Source: Candidatus Pelagibacter ubique HIMB140 (GTDB lineage: Bacteria; Pseudomonadota; Alphaproteobacteria; Pelagibacterales; Pelagibacteraceae). From it: DNA of 64,000 nt. Below are positions 1-8,708 of this stretch, piece after piece (the first letter of the stretch is position 1; every line of letters begins with the position of its first letter). Position numbers and translations under genes: made by a program. The stretch spans positions 372,001 to 436,000 of the forward strand of contig NZ_LAMZ01000001.1 in NCBI RefSeq assembly GCF_025558165.1, in the 5' to 3' direction. A model generated the notes under the pieces. That model worked only from the letters and a program-made list of their open reading frames with translations. It did not search any database and was not told where the DNA came from.

Positions 1-275
1 ACGCTCATGTCACCAATAGATTTGATAACTTCTTCAATTACAGCTTCTAAAGATTTTAAATCTGTAATATCACACTTATAAAATTTAGGAACAAAACTAC
101 ATTCCTTTAAACTTTCAATTAATTCATTTGATGCTTCTTCATTTCTTCCAACAAAAGCAACTTTAGACCCTTGTTTTGCAAATTCTTCTACTAAAGTTGC
201 CCCAATTCCTGTTGAGCCACCTAGTACAAAAACTACTTTGTCTTTAAGTGATGAATATGATGTTTTTAAATTCAT
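1..275 (-). CDS. Short-chain dehydrogenase/reductase, partial (C-terminus outside window)
   Basis: Only the first 91 codons are inside the window; the gene runs off the left edge. The start is the ATG at 275. The translated N-terminus carries the Rossmann nucleotide-binding motif GGSTGIG near residues 19-25, a variant of the SDR TGxxxGIG motif, followed by the usual beta-alpha pattern and an acidic CDITD segment that normally contacts the adenine ring. The catalytic Tyr-x-x-x-Lys lies beyond the edge, so substrate and activity cannot be judged. It reads away from the GNAT-like gene, on the same strand, after a 48-bp gap. Confidence 0.8.
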   Translation of the reverse strand, partial: MNLKTSYSSLKDKVVFVLGGSTGIGATLVEEFAKQGSKVAFVGRNEEASNELIESLKECSFVPKFYKCDITDLKSLEAVIEEVIKSIGDMS

Positions 276-323
276 AATAAATTAATAATGATGAAAGTTT
301 ATTTACATCAATCTTTAATAATT

Positions 324-581
324 TTATATGATTTTAAATAGTTTTTTACCCAATGGACTTATTGGATCTTGTGGAATAGGCTTTTTGCCAGTTTTATCTT
401 TAACAAGATTTAGTAGTTTTTTAGCTATTCCTTTTTTTCTAAATATTGGATTTACAAAAATATATTCAACTTCTGCTTTTTCATTAAATCTAACAAACCC
501 TAATGTGGTATTTTGATTTTTATAGGTAAATACACCATCCGCCTCATCTAATTGATAATTTGAAATATCAAAATTACTCAT
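324..581 (-). CDS. Small GNAT-like acetyltransferase domain protein
   Basis: An 85-residue protein that looks like a minimal GNAT N-acetyltransferase domain. The segment VEYIFVNPIFRKKGIAKKLL (about residues 38-57) matches GNAT motif A: a beta-strand with hydrophobic pattern, then R-x-x-G-x-A, which binds acetyl-CoA pyrophosphate. At 85 residues it is shorter than typical 140-170 residue GNAT enzymes and resembles the short YjdJ/COG2388-like group. The substrate is unknown. The start is the ATG at 581, and only 4 bp separate it from the small membrane-protein gene upstream, so the two are probably co-transcribed. The enzyme class is inferred from this motif only. Confidence 0.62.
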   Translation of the reverse strand: MSNFDISNYQLDEADGVFTYKNQNTTLGFVRFNEKAEVEYIFVNPIFRKKGIAKKLLNLVKDKTGKKPIPQDPISPLGKKLFKII

Positions 582-585
582 GATT

Positions 586-750
586 TTAGTAATTTAAAAG
601 CAAAAGGATAATTGCTATTGCAGCAACTATAGAACTAACAACAATATAATTAAGCTTAATATTGAACTTTTTTTCAACAAAATCAGTTATTTTTTCCCAA
701 AATAATACGATCAGAAAAATTATTATGGCAGGTAAAATATATTTAATCAT
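586..750 (-). CDS. Small two-helix membrane protein (54 aa)
   Basis: A 54-codon reading frame from ATG at 750 to TAA at 586. It translates to two hydrophobic helices (about residues 4-17 and 35-53) joined by a short charged linker (EKITDFVEKKFN), so it should be a small integral membrane protein with both ends on the same side. It sits 4 bp downstream of the regulator stop and 4 bp before the GNAT-like gene, fully filling that gap, which supports it as a real gene in this compact genome. I recognise no family and propose no function. Confidence 0.6.
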   Translation of the reverse strand: MIKYILPAIIIFLIVLFWEKITDFVEKKFNIKLNYIVVSSIVAAIAIILLLLNY

Positions 751-753
751 AGT

Positions 754-2187
754 TTAAGATTTATCGTCACTGACATAAACAGAAACACCACGACTATTTA
801 AGTCAACATCGAATTTTTTATGTAGTGGCGGAAATGCTCTTTGTGAACAATCTAATCTGTCACAGGTTCTACACGAAACACCAATGGGTATTTCAGTTGA
901 TTTGTCATTAATATTCATATTTTCAGTATAAATAAAATCTTTTGCATATTTTGCTTCACAACCTAAACCAATCGATAATACGTTTTTAGATTGTCCAAAT
1001 CTTCCAATTCCTTTTTCTACAGTTTTTGCGATACAAACATATTTTTCACCATTATTCATTTTGCTAACTGCTGTATGTAAAACTCCTGGAGTAGTGAATG
1101 CAGTATAAACATTCCATCTTGGACAAGCTCCACCATATCTTGGTATATCAATTCCAGATAAAGAAAATCTCTTTGAAATATTTCCAGCCATATCAACTCT
1201 TAAAAAATGAAATGGAATACCTGGTAGTTTTGGATCTTGCAAACATGTAACTCTGTGAGCTACTTGTTCAAATGAAGTTGCGAATGTATTTTGCAATAAT
1301 TCTAAATCATATTTTAATTTTTTACATTCAGAGTGAAATAGTTTGTATGGCATCAAAATTGCAGCACCACAATAATTTAACAAAGCAACTTTAGTGAGTT
1401 TTTTTGACTCTTCTGATGGAAAGCTAAATTTAGTTAAATAATATTCGACATCTTTAATTGCACCCATTTGTGCAACTTGAGATGCTGCATGTAATTTTTT
1501 GGTTTCTATAGAACTATAATCACTAAGCAATAACTCTTTTTTATTTTTGTTATAAATTTTTGAAAATGGTTTATTCTCATCAGGAATAACATCTTTTACG
1601 GTTATTGAATATTCTGACTGTAAATAATCGCACAAAGATAAATATCTCGTTCGATTATTTTTTTGAATTTTGTTAAAAACTTTATTTGCAAATTCTTCTA
1701 ACTTCGGAAAATAATTTTTGTTCTCTTGAAAAAAATCAACAACAACCTCTCCGGGGAAAGAATTTTTTCTATTATCTACAATTTTACCTGAAATTTTTTC
1801 AATCTTACTTATTAATTCATGATCTTTTTTTTTAAGAATATCTCCCAATCTAACGATAGCTTTTCCAATCTTTGGATTGGTGCTTACTAGATCTTTTACT
1901 TCCGGACCTAAAATATCTAAGTCTTCAAATAAAGTGTCATCTAAAATTTCTGAAATTGTATTTTGAAGATTGATATCTGTCTTTGATGTAAGATCTGATA
2001 ATTGGATATTTAGTTTTTCACAAACATTTAAGAGTAAATCGCCATCTATTTTTCTTTTACCGCTTTCAATTAAGTTTAAATAACTAGGAGAAATACTTAA
2101 ATCTTCAGCTAATTTGTTAGCTTGCAGTCCAAGTTGTCTTCTAAAAGCTCTGATTTTTGGCCCTATTTTAAGATCTATTTGACTCAT
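754..2187 (-). CDS. XRE-family RamB/ScfR-type short-chain acyl regulator of glyoxylate bypass
   Basis: A 477-residue DNA-binding regulator. Residues about 8-65 form an XRE helix-turn-helix (IRAFRRQLGLQANKLAEDL, then SPSYLNLIESGKR). The middle is a degenerate ImmA/IrrE-like region: where peptidases have HExxH this protein has LHAASQVAQM, so no protease activity is expected. The C-terminal part is the DUF2083-type domain with the cysteine cluster CRTCDRLDC near residue 440, typical of the RamB/MccR/ScfR group that senses acyl-CoA and controls acetate, propionate and glyoxylate genes. It is transcribed divergently from aceA across a repeat-rich region, as expected for the aceA regulator and for autoregulation. 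The start is the ATG at 2187. Confidence 0.85.
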   Translation of the reverse strand: MSQIDLKIGPKIRAFRRQLGLQANKLAEDLSISPSYLNLIESGKRKIDGDLLLNVCEKLNIQLSDLTSKTDINLQNTISEILDDTLFEDLDILGPEVKDLVSTNPKIGKAIVRLGDILKKKDHELISKIEKISGKIVDNRKNSFPGEVVVDFFQENKNYFPKLEEFANKVFNKIQKNNRTRYLSLCDYLQSEYSITVKDVIPDENKPFSKIYNKNKKELLLSDYSSIETKKLHAASQVAQMGAIKDVEYYLTKFSFPSEESKKLTKVALLNYCGAAILMPYKLFHSECKKLKYDLELLQNTFATSFEQVAHRVTCLQDPKLPGIPFHFLRVDMAGNISKRFSLSGIDIPRYGGACPRWNVYTAFTTPGVLHTAVSKMNNGEKYVCIAKTVEKGIGRFGQSKNVLSIGLGCEAKYAKDFIYTENMNINDKSTEIPIGVSCRTCDRLDCSQRAFPPLHKKFDVDLNSRGVSVYVSDDKS

Positions 2188-2194
2188 TTTACTA

Positions 2195-2285
2195 TTTGTA
2201 AATTTTGTAAATTTATTTTTACAATATTTTTTCCCTATTTACAAAGCTTTTTAACGTTTTTTATAGATTTTGTAAATTTTGTAAA
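2195..2285. promoter_or_regulatory. Repeated TTTGTAAA elements, candidate operators for the RamB-like regulator
   Basis: The divergent promoter region contains the octamer TTTGTAAA four times on the + strand, at 2195-2202, 2204-2211, 2269-2276 and 2278-2285, as two tandem pairs with 9-bp periodicity. An inverted copy (TTTACAAA) lies at 2238-2245. The actinobacterial RamB binding core is AAxTTTGCAAA-like, differing by one base. The position between the regulator and aceA suggests that these are its binding sites. Binding is inferred. Confidence 0.6.
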
Positions 2286-2289
2286 ATAT

Positions 2290-2460
2290 ATGACTCATAT
2301 GGATAAAAACTTAAAAAACACAGAAAATGAAGCTCAAATCATCAAAAAAGAGGATTTAGATCACCATCATAATAAAGGAATTTACATGAGAGATGATCAC
2401 TGTGATTGGGGTTCAAGTGGGATGAGTGAACTAATCGACGCTTTAAACGATAGTAACTAA
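2290..2460 (+). CDS. Small His/Asp-rich protein upstream of aceA (56 aa)
   Basis: A 56-codon frame beginning at ATG 2290 (or ATG 2299) and ending 40 bp before aceA. The frame stays open farther upstream, but that part overlaps the regulator and operator, so the ATG is preferred. The protein is soluble and very polar: a Lys/Asp/Glu-rich first half, then DHHHNKG and MRDDHCDWGSSG, with a hydrophobic C-terminal turn. The His and Cys spacing could bind metal, but there is no known motif. It would be the first gene of the aceA transcript and could be a conserved small protein or a translated leader. No family recognised. Confidence 0.5.
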   Translation: MTHMDKNLKNTENEAQIIKKEDLDHHHNKGIYMRDDHCDWGSSGMSELIDALNDSN

Positions 2461-2500
2461 TTCTACTTTTTCAATTTTCTTCAACAAAGGATTATAAATA

Positions 2501-3775
2501 ATGAGTGCAGAGAAAATCTCTTATGAGTTAAAAAGATATGCTGGTATCAAACGAGACTACACTGATGAAGAAGTGGAGAGATTAAGAGGTTCAATTAAAA
2601 TTGAGTACTCACTTTGCAAAAATCAATCTGAAAAACTTTGGAAATTATTAAATACTGAAGCTTATGTTAATACACTTGGTTCTTTGTCAGGCAACCAAGC
2701 TGTTCAGCATGCAAAAGCAGGTTTAAAAGCAATATATCTAAGTGGTTGGCAAGTAGCAGCAGATGCTAATACTGCTGGAGAAATGTATCCAGATCAATCT
2801 TTATATCCTTATGATAGTGCTCCTAAGTTAGTTGAGTCTATGAACAACTCTTTAATTAGAGCAGATCAAATTCAACATATGGAAATGCAAGATGGAGACA
2901 TGAAAAGAGAGGAAAAAGTAGATTATATGCTTCCAATTATTGCTGATGGAGAAGCAGGTTTTGGTGGACCATTAAATGTATTTGAATTAACTAAAAAATT
3001 TATAAGAGCAGGCGCTGCAGGTGTTCATTTTGAAGATCAATTAGCTAGTGAAAAGAAATGTGGTCATATGGGTGGAAAAGTTTTAGTTCCAACTGGTACA
3101 ATGGTCAAAAACTTAAAAGCTGCAAGATTAGCTGCTGATATTGCAGAAGTTCCATTAATTATATTAGCAAGAACTGATGCTAATGCAGCAAAACTTATTA
3201 CAAATGATTTTGATGAAAATGATAAACCATTTTTAACTGGTGAAAGATCTCCAGAAGGATTTCATTATGTTAAAGATGGAATTGAACAAGCTATCTCTAG
3301 AGGTTTGGCTTATGCACCGTATGCTGATTTAATTTGGTGTGAAACAGCTACTCCTAATTTAGCTGAAGCCAAAAGATTTGCAGATGCAATTCATGAGAAA
3401 TTTCCTGGAAAACTATTAGCTTACAATTGTTCTCCATCATTCAATTGGAAAAAACATTTAAGTGATGACGAGATTGCTTCATTCCAACAAGAAATTGCTA
3501 AAATGGGTTACAAATTCCAGTTCATTACTCTTGCTGGATTTCATACTCAAAACATTGCAATCTTTGAGCTTGCTGAGAAATACAGAAAAGAAGGTATGGC
3601 TGCATATTCTAGAATTCAACAACAAGAATTCGCTAGAGAAAAAGATGGCTATACTAGCGTTAAACACCAACGAGAAGTTGGTACATCTTATTTTGATGCA
3701 GTATCAAATACTATTAGTAGTGGCCAAAGCTCAACAACAGCAATGGCTGGATCTACTGAATCTGAACAGTTTTAA
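2501..3775 (+). CDS. aceA: Isocitrate lyase
   Basis: Cleaves isocitrate to glyoxylate and succinate, the first committed step of the glyoxylate bypass in the cytoplasm. At 424 residues it is close to the usual 425-435 of bacterial AceA. The signature [15 protein letters not shown] near residue 185 contains the catalytic cysteine, and the fold motifs around DADTGFG are present as the variant DGEAGFGG near residue 147. WCETATPN and YNCSPSFNW near residues 280-315 match the substrate-binding regions. An AAAGGA ribosome-binding site lies 9 bp before the ATG at 2501. Malate synthase is not adjacent. Regulation is probably by the divergently encoded RamB/ScfR-type protein. A hairpin terminator follows. 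Confidence 0.97.
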   Translation: MSAEKISYELKRYAGIKRDYTDEEVERLRGSIKIEYSLCKNQSEKLWKLLNTEAYVNTLGSLSGNQAVQHAKAGLKAIYLSGWQVAADANTAGEMYPDQSLYPYDSAPKLVESMNNSLIRADQIQHMEMQDGDMKREEKVDYMLPIIADGEAGFGGPLNVFELTKKFIRAGAAGVHFEDQLASEKKCGHMGGKVLVPTGTMVKNLKAARLAADIAEVPLIILARTDANAAKLITNDFDENDKPFLTGERSPEGFHYVKDGIEQAISRGLAYAPYADLIWCETATPNLAEAKRFADAIHEKFPGKLLAYNCSPSFNWKKHLSDDEIASFQQEIAKMGYKFQFITLAGFHTQNIAIFELAEKYRKEGMAAYSRIQQQEFAREKDGYTSVKHQREVGTSYFDAVSNTISSGQSSTTAMAGSTESEQF

Positions 3776-3807
3776 AAAAAAATAACTTCCCTCTCCATTT
3801 TTTTTTG

Positions 3808-3840
3808 ATAGCCCTTAATATAACTAGGGCTATTTTTTTT
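3808..3840 (+). terminator. Rho-independent terminator after aceA
   Basis: Perfect 8-bp stem ATAGCCCT (3808-3815) with AGGGCTAT (3826-3833), a 10-nt loop, and a run of eight T ending at 3840. It lies 32 bp after the aceA stop codon and before the methyltransferase gene, so the latter probably has its own promoter. Confidence 0.85.
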
Positions 3841-3876
3841 ATTTGTAATTAATACTCGAACTGTTAAGGCTCTCAA

Positions 3877-5016
3877 ATGTCTAATAAAAATTTTGGTTTT
3901 GGAACACAGATTAGAAAATCTCCTTATTTCGATGCTACTGTAAAATGGGGGGCAACAGGTTTTTCTGTCTATAATCATATGTATATTCCAAGGGATTTTG
4001 GAAGTCCTGAGCAAAACTTTTGGAACCTTATTGAAAAATCAATTTTATGTGATGTGGCAGTCGAAAGACAGGTCGAGATCACTGGTCCTGATGCATATAA
4101 ATTTACTCAGCTTTTAACACCTAGAGATCTTTCAAAGTTATCAGTTGGACAATGTAAATATGTTTTAATTGTAAATAATGATGGTGGAATTTTAAATGAT
4201 CCAGTTTTATTAAGACTAGCTGAAAACCATTTTTGGCTATCTTTAGCAGATAGTGATGTTTTGTTATGGGCGCAAGGTGTTGCGATTAACTCAGGTTTAG
4301 ATGTTAAGATATCTGAACCAGATGTATCCCCTCTACAGTTACAAGGCCCTACCTCACAAGAAATAATGGTCAAACTATTTGGTGAAGATATCAGAGATCT
4401 TAAATATTATTGGCTTAGAGAATATGAGCTTGATGGAATTCCATTAATCGTTTCAAGAACTGGTTGGTCAAGTGAACTTGGTTATGAAATATATTTAAGA
4501 GATGGTTCAAGAGGTAATGAACTTTATGAAAAAATAATGGAAGCTGGTAAAGAACATGGTCTTCAACCTGGTCATACATCCTCTATTAGAAGAATTGAAG
4601 GTGGTATGCTTTCTTATCACGCAGATGCAGATATTCATACAAATCCATTTGAGTTAGGATTTGATCGATTAGTTAATTTAGATACTGATATAAATTTTAT
4701 AGGTAAAGAAGCACTAAAAAAAATAAAACAAGAAGGAATTAAAAGAAAACAAGTTGGTCTTATCATTGATTGTAATCCTTTGTCAGGACCAAACACAACT
4801 TTTTGGCCAATTGAAAAAGATGGTAAGACAATTGGTAAGGTAACTTCAGCTGTATATTCACCTAGATTGAAAAAGAATATTGCACTTGCAATGATTGAAG
4901 TTAATTATTCAGAGTTAGGCAATAAATTAGACATAGAAACTCACGAAGGAAAATGTTCTGCTACAATAGTAGAAAAACCTTTTTACGACCCAAAAAAGAA
5001 AATAGCTAGTAGCTAA
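3877..5016 (+). CDS. GcvT/DmdA-family tetrahydrofolate-dependent methyltransferase
   Basis: A 379-residue aminomethyltransferase-fold protein. Its N-terminal half closely parallels roseobacter-type DMSP demethylase (DmdA): IRKSPYF, SVYNHMYIP, ERQVEITGPDA, PRDLSKL, NDPVLLRL, SLADSDVLLW and PDVSPLQLQGP in the same order. The GcvT_C domain follows (residues about 270-370) with TSAVYSPRLKKNIALAMI. DmdA transfers a methyl group from dimethylsulfoniopropionate to tetrahydrofolate, giving methylmercaptopropionate. Close paralogues act on other methylated compounds or glycine-cleavage intermediates, so the substrate is not settled by reading alone. There are no gcvH or gcvP genes beside it, which argues against glycine-cleavage GcvT. 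It ends overlapping the convergent ABC-2 permease by 4 bp. Confidence 0.8.
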   Translation: MSNKNFGFGTQIRKSPYFDATVKWGATGFSVYNHMYIPRDFGSPEQNFWNLIEKSILCDVAVERQVEITGPDAYKFTQLLTPRDLSKLSVGQCKYVLIVNNDGGILNDPVLLRLAENHFWLSLADSDVLLWAQGVAINSGLDVKISEPDVSPLQLQGPTSQEIMVKLFGEDIRDLKYYWLREYELDGIPLIVSRTGWSSELGYEIYLRDGSRGNELYEKIMEAGKEHGLQPGHTSSIRRIEGGMLSYHADADIHTNPFELGFDRLVNLDTDINFIGKEALKKIKQEGIKRKQVGLIIDCNPLSGPNTTFWPIEKDGKTIGKVTSAVYSPRLKKNIALAMIEVNYSELGNKLDIETHEGKCSATIVEKPFYDPKKKIASS

Positions 5017-5780
5017 GATTTAATATTGTATCCTTTTTTCAATAAAACTGTAACAACAGTTACACATGACATCAAAAATACTACCATTGAAATAACACTC
5101 ACCCAAATATTGAAATCTGAAACACCATAAAAGGCAAATCTTAAACCATTAATTAAATAAACAACTGGGTTAAAATAAGTAACTGTTTGCCAAAACTCAG
5201 GCAACATATCTAAAGAATATAAACTACCACCTAAAAATACCATTGGCGTAATAACTAAAGTTGGGATGATAGACATTTGCTCAAAATTAGAGCTCATTAA
5301 ACCAATTAAAAAACCAAACAAAGCAAAAGTAAATGCTACTAATACTAATAAAAATATCATTAACAATGGATACATTACTTGAACTTCAACAAAGAACGTT
5401 GATGTTAAAAATATAACTAATCCAACAATAAGAGTTTTAGTAGCACCAGCACCCACAAAAGCTAAAACAATTTCAAAAGTTGAAATTGGTGCAGCTAAAA
5501 TTTCATAAATAGTTCCATTAAATTTTGGAAAAAATATCCCAAATGAAGTGTTACTGATTGATTGGGTTAACAATGTTAACATTAAAAGACCAGGAACAAT
5601 AAAAGATCCATAACTAATTCCATCAATTTTTTCTACATAACCACCAATTACAGATCCAAAAACTATAAAATAAAGAGAGGTTGATAGAACTGGTGAAAAC
5701 AATGATTGCATCAATGTTCTCTTAAATCGATCCATTTCATGTAAGTACATTGCTCTAAATGCGTAATAATTAAACTTCAT
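5013..5780 (-). CDS. ABC-2 type transporter permease
   Basis: A 255-residue inner-membrane protein with an amphipathic N-terminus ([18 protein letters not shown]) followed by about six transmembrane helices, matching the ABC2_membrane family (YadH/NodJ-like). Such proteins pair with a separate ATPase to export drugs, polysaccharides or unknown substrates. The ATPase is encoded directly upstream, and the two frames overlap by 11 bp (5770-5780), showing translational coupling. The substrate is not evident; neither neighbour suggests polysaccharide export. The start is the ATG at 5780. Confidence 0.88.
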   Translation of the reverse strand: MKFNYYAFRAMYLHEMDRFKRTLMQSLFSPVLSTSLYFIVFGSVIGGYVEKIDGISYGSFIVPGLLMLTLLTQSISNTSFGIFFPKFNGTIYEILAAPISTFEIVLAFVGAGATKTLIVGLVIFLTSTFFVEVQVMYPLLMIFLLVLVAFTFALFGFLIGLMSSNFEQMSIIPTLVITPMVFLGGSLYSLDMLPEFWQTVTYFNPVVYLINGLRFAFYGVSDFNIWVSVISMVVFLMSCVTVVTVLLKKGYNIKS

Positions 5781-6702
5781 TGTTCTCCTTTACTAATGTC
5801 ACAAATATTTTCTCTAAAGTAGTTTGCTCAGTTTTTAAATCTTGTAATTTTAAATTTGCATCTTTTAAATCTTGTAACAAGTTAGTTATTCCAGTGCTTT
5901 TAGCTCTAACATTATATGTGTAATTGATTGATTTTTTATCTTCTCCAATTTCTAAATTATACTTATCTAAACTGCTTGGGATTTCAGTGATTTCTTCTTG
6001 AAGATCTACTGTAAGTTTTTTATGTCCCATTTTTTTCAATAATTCTTTTGTTTCATCAACAACAATGATTTCTCCTTGATTGATTACTCCTACTCTATCA
6101 GCGATTGCTTCTGCTTCTTCAATATAATGAGTAGTAAGAATAATAGTAACACCAGTTTTTCTTAGTGTTTCAACTACCTTCCACATGTCTTGACGTAATT
6201 CAACATCCACACCAGCCGTTGGCTCATCTAAAAATAATATAGTTGGTTCGTGAGACAATGCTTTTGCAATTAATACCCGCCTCTTCATTCCTCCAGATAA
6301 CTGTCTTAATCTTAAATCTTTTTTATCCCATAAGCTTAAGTCTTTTAAAATTTTTTCAATATGTTTTGGATCTGGTTTTTTTCCATACAAACCTCTTGAA
6401 TAAGAGACATTGTTAAAAACTGTTTCAAATTGTTCTAAGGTTAACTCTTGTGGAACTAATCCAATTCTAGATCTTGTTTCTCTGTAATCATCAATGATAT
6501 CAAAATCATCTACAGTAACTTTTCCTGAAGATGGTCTAACGATTCCACAAATAATACTTATAAGAGTAGTTTTACCTGCACCATTCGGTCCAAGCATTGC
6601 AAAAATTTCACCTTTTTTGATGTTTAAGTTTATTTTCTTTAATGCTTCAAAGCCATTATCGTAGACTTTTGATAGATTATTTATGCTTATTTGATCTGAC
6701 AT
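5770..6702 (-). CDS. ABC-2 exporter ATP-binding protein
   Basis: A 310-residue ABC ATPase with Walker [10 protein letters not shown] (about residue 37), Q-loop near VPQELTL, signature LSGGMKRR, Walker [13 protein letters not shown] and the switch histidine in TTHYIEEAE. The C-terminal ~90 residues are the variable extension found in YadG/CcmA-like exporter ATPases. An in-frame TTG lies 6 bp upstream, but ATG 6702 is preferred. It forms a two-gene operon with the ABC-2 permease and should energise export. Substrate unknown. Confidence 0.9.
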   Translation of the reverse strand: MSDQISINNLSKVYDNGFEALKKINLNIKKGEIFAMLGPNGAGKTTLISIICGIVRPSSGKVTVDDFDIIDDYRETRSRIGLVPQELTLEQFETVFNNVSYSRGLYGKKPDPKHIEKILKDLSLWDKKDLRLRQLSGGMKRRVLIAKALSHEPTILFLDEPTAGVDVELRQDMWKVVETLRKTGVTIILTTHYIEEAEAIADRVGVINQGEIIVVDETKELLKKMGHKKLTVDLQEEITEIPSSLDKYNLEIGEDKKSINYTYNVRAKSTGITNLLQDLKDANLKLQDLKTEQTTLEKIFVTLVKENNEV

Positions 6703-6771
6703 GGACAAGGCATATATAGAGACAATTTATTGTATTACAATATTTTAAAATTTGTTTACAACCCACCATTA

Positions 6772-7140
6772 ATGAGAAAAATTTTTGTATTTATCTGTTT
6801 TATCTTAACATTCACTACTAATGTGATGGCTAAAGAAACAACTTATACTAAAGAGTTGTTTGATAAGGCTTTAGCGGATGGAAAAGTTGTAGTGGTTAGT
6901 TCTTGGGTTAAATATTGTACATCTTGTGCCAGCCAAATGAAAGTTCTTGATAAAGCAAAAAATGATTTTGATAATATTGAATACTTTAAATTTGATGTAA
7001 CAAATAAAGAAATAGCTAAATTTTTTAATGTTCAATATCAAACGACACTTTTAATTTTTAAAGATAATAAAGAAGTTTACAGAAGCATTGGTGAGACAAC
7101 CAAAGAACTTATTTATGACGCTTTAAAATCAGTGATCTAA
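6772..7140 (+). CDS. Secreted thioredoxin-like protein with CxxC
   Basis: A 122-residue protein. Residues 1-20 are a signal peptide (MRKIFVFICFILTFTTNVMA), so the ATG at 6772 is chosen over an in-frame start at 6730 that would bury it. The mature part has the thioredoxin fold order: beta-strand VVVVSSWVKYC, redox motif YCTSCASQMK with CTSC near residue 46, FDVTNKEIAKFFNVQ, then the strand TTLLIFKDNKE. The classical cis-proline position reads QTT rather than a clear TP, which is a little unusual. It is probably a periplasmic thiol-disulfide or heavy-metal/cytochrome-maturation helper like the C-terminal DsbD domain. It stands alone between divergent and convergent genes. Confidence 0.75.
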   Translation: MRKIFVFICFILTFTTNVMAKETTYTKELFDKALADGKVVVVSSWVKYCTSCASQMKVLDKAKNDFDNIEYFKFDVTNKEIAKFFNVQYQTTLLIFKDNKEVYRSIGETTKELIYDALKSVI

Positions 7141-7141
7141 A

Positions 7142-8581
7142 TTAATTACTTTTCAATTTCAAAATTACTGCTGGTAAAAAAGTTGCAACAACAAATGATA
7201 AAAATAATAAAGATTGTGCAACAAAAGGTGAAAATAGATCTTTAGACATCAATCCCCCGACCAATAAACTTTTAGAAAAATCTGGATAAGGAAACATTAA
7301 AAACCCACCAATTAAACCAATTATAATTGAAACATAAGCAGTTTTTTCATTTACCTTGTTGTAAAAACTGTAAAATACCGTGAATACAAAAGCACAACAA
7401 AATAAATCTGCAAGTAAAAATAAATACAAAATATCAAATCCTTTTGATGCAACACCAAATGCAATCAATGATAAAAATACGATAAAGTATTTAGAAATTT
7501 TTAAATAATCTGTTTTTTTATCTAAATTAAAAGTTGCTTTACCATCAACAACAAACAAACTTGATATGGCATTAACCAATGTATCAACTGTTGAAATTGT
7601 TAAAGCTAATCCAAGAATAATAATAATTAAGGATAGTGTTTCAGTTTGTTCTTTTAATAATAAAGTAAAAAATCCTAAATCAGCTCTTGCTGAAGGATCA
7701 ATAGAAAATGACACCATTCCAATAAAGCCCATTAAAAAAACTATTGGAACAATTACAAAAAAAGAAATGATCAATGCTGATTTTAAAGTGTTGTAATCTT
7801 TAGCAGCATAAACACGTTGCCAGTTTCCTTGGTGGAATAAATTTGTAGCAGCAACTGCAATAAAAAAAGTTAACCCAGCAGTATAACTTGGAATATAAGA
7901 TGAACTTAACAATTGCGGATTTTTTTCTTTAATTAGTGCAAAAGAAAAATTATCTCCTGTTGATGAACTGATAATTAAAATTAGAATTAATAAAAGAAAG
8001 CCAATTACTATCATTTGAATATTGTCAGTAAAAATAGAAGCTCTTAAGCCTCCATAAAGCGTATAGGTTAAAGTGGCTAAAAGCACAATTAATGCAGTGA
8101 CCCAAAGATCTGTACCTGATAAATAATTTATCAAAACTGCAACAGCTGTCACCTCTGCGCAAAGAAAAATAAACATGTAAAAGATTGTCATTAACAAAAT
8201 CAGTTTAAACAAACTTTTTCCAAATTTTTTTCTCATAAACTCAATTAGAGAAGAGCCTTTTGGGAACTCTGATCTAATTTTTCTTCCAAAATAAATTAAG
8301 AAAATCATGGGGAAAGCTGTACCAAGTGCATAACCAATAACTGCCCCTATTCCTCCCCATGTAGCAGCAGCAACAGGGCCAAATAAAATCCATGCTCCTA
8401 AAGCAGATGCAACAAGACTTGTTGTTAATGAAAATAATTCTATATTTCTATTTGCTGTTAAATAGTTACTTATTCCTTGGAATTTTTTAGAATGATAAAT
8501 TCCTAATGCAGCAAATACCAAACTAATAATAATTACTAATGTTAATGATGATGATTGACTTAAAAAGTATGTGTTATCCAT
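7142..8581 (-). CDS. thiV: SSS-family sodium:solute symporter under TPP riboswitch, probable HMP transporter ThiV
   Basis: A 479-residue inner-membrane protein with about 13 hydrophobic segments and the sodium:solute symporter layout: N-terminal SLVASALGAWILFGP, the glycine-rich WGGIGAVIGYALG, and LTYTLYGGLRASIFTD, close to the family YGGL.A...TD motif. Family membership alone does not give the substrate, but a TPP aptamer lies directly in front of the start codon (8585-8653). In SAR11, a TPP-riboswitch-controlled SSS gene named thiV is the proposed importer of the thiamin pyrimidine precursor HMP. That precedent makes HMP or a thiamin precursor the best candidate. The start is ATG 8581, five bases after the riboswitch Shine-Dalgarno-like GGGA. 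Confidence 0.78.
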   Translation of the reverse strand: MDNTYFLSQSSSLTLVIIISLVFAALGIYHSKKFQGISNYLTANRNIELFSLTTSLVASALGAWILFGPVAAATWGGIGAVIGYALGTAFPMIFLIYFGRKIRSEFPKGSSLIEFMRKKFGKSLFKLILLMTIFYMFIFLCAEVTAVAVLINYLSGTDLWVTALIVLLATLTYTLYGGLRASIFTDNIQMIVIGFLLLILILIISSSTGDNFSFALIKEKNPQLLSSSYIPSYTAGLTFFIAVAATNLFHQGNWQRVYAAKDYNTLKSALIISFFVIVPIVFLMGFIGMVSFSIDPSARADLGFFTLLLKEQTETLSLIIIILGLALTISTVDTLVNAISSLFVVDGKATFNLDKKTDYLKISKYFIVFLSLIAFGVASKGFDILYLFLLADLFCCAFVFTVFYSFYNKVNEKTAYVSIIIGLIGGFLMFPYPDFSKSLLVGGLMSKDLFSPFVAQSLLFLSFVVATFLPAVILKLKSN

Positions 8582-8584
8582 TTT

Positions 8585-8653
8585 TCCCTTTCTGAATTAC
8601 CGGACAGGTTCGTAGGGTTTAATCTCAGTCTGTTAAGACACCCCTTTGTCTTA
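8585..8653 (-). promoter_or_regulatory. TPP (THI-box) riboswitch
   Basis: On the minus strand this region contains the conserved TPP aptamer elements in order: GGGGTGTC, a P3-like hairpin GTCT-TAAC-AGAC, CTGAGA, ACCC, GAACCTG, a short CGGTAAT element, TCAG and finally AAGGGA. The last element is also the ribosome-binding site, placed directly before ATG 8581, so ligand binding should hide the Shine-Dalgarno sequence and shut off translation when TPP is plentiful. The pyrophosphate-arm helices are shorter than in the E. coli aptamer. Confidence 0.9.
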
Positions 8654-8708
8654 AATATATATTTAATTTTATGTTTTTAAACTAAAATATTAAGTTATAT
8701 TAAGAGTT

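Noticed and set aside
2195..2285. AT-rich repeats as a replication origin or plasmid iterons
   Set aside because: No DnaA-box pattern such as TTATCCACA, no replication genes nearby, and the location between a RamB-like regulator and aceA explains the repeats as operators.
3462..3785. Open frame of about 107 codons overlapping the 3' part of aceA
   Set aside because: Lies in an alternative frame within strongly conserved aceA; the translation is low-complexity and shows no family motif.
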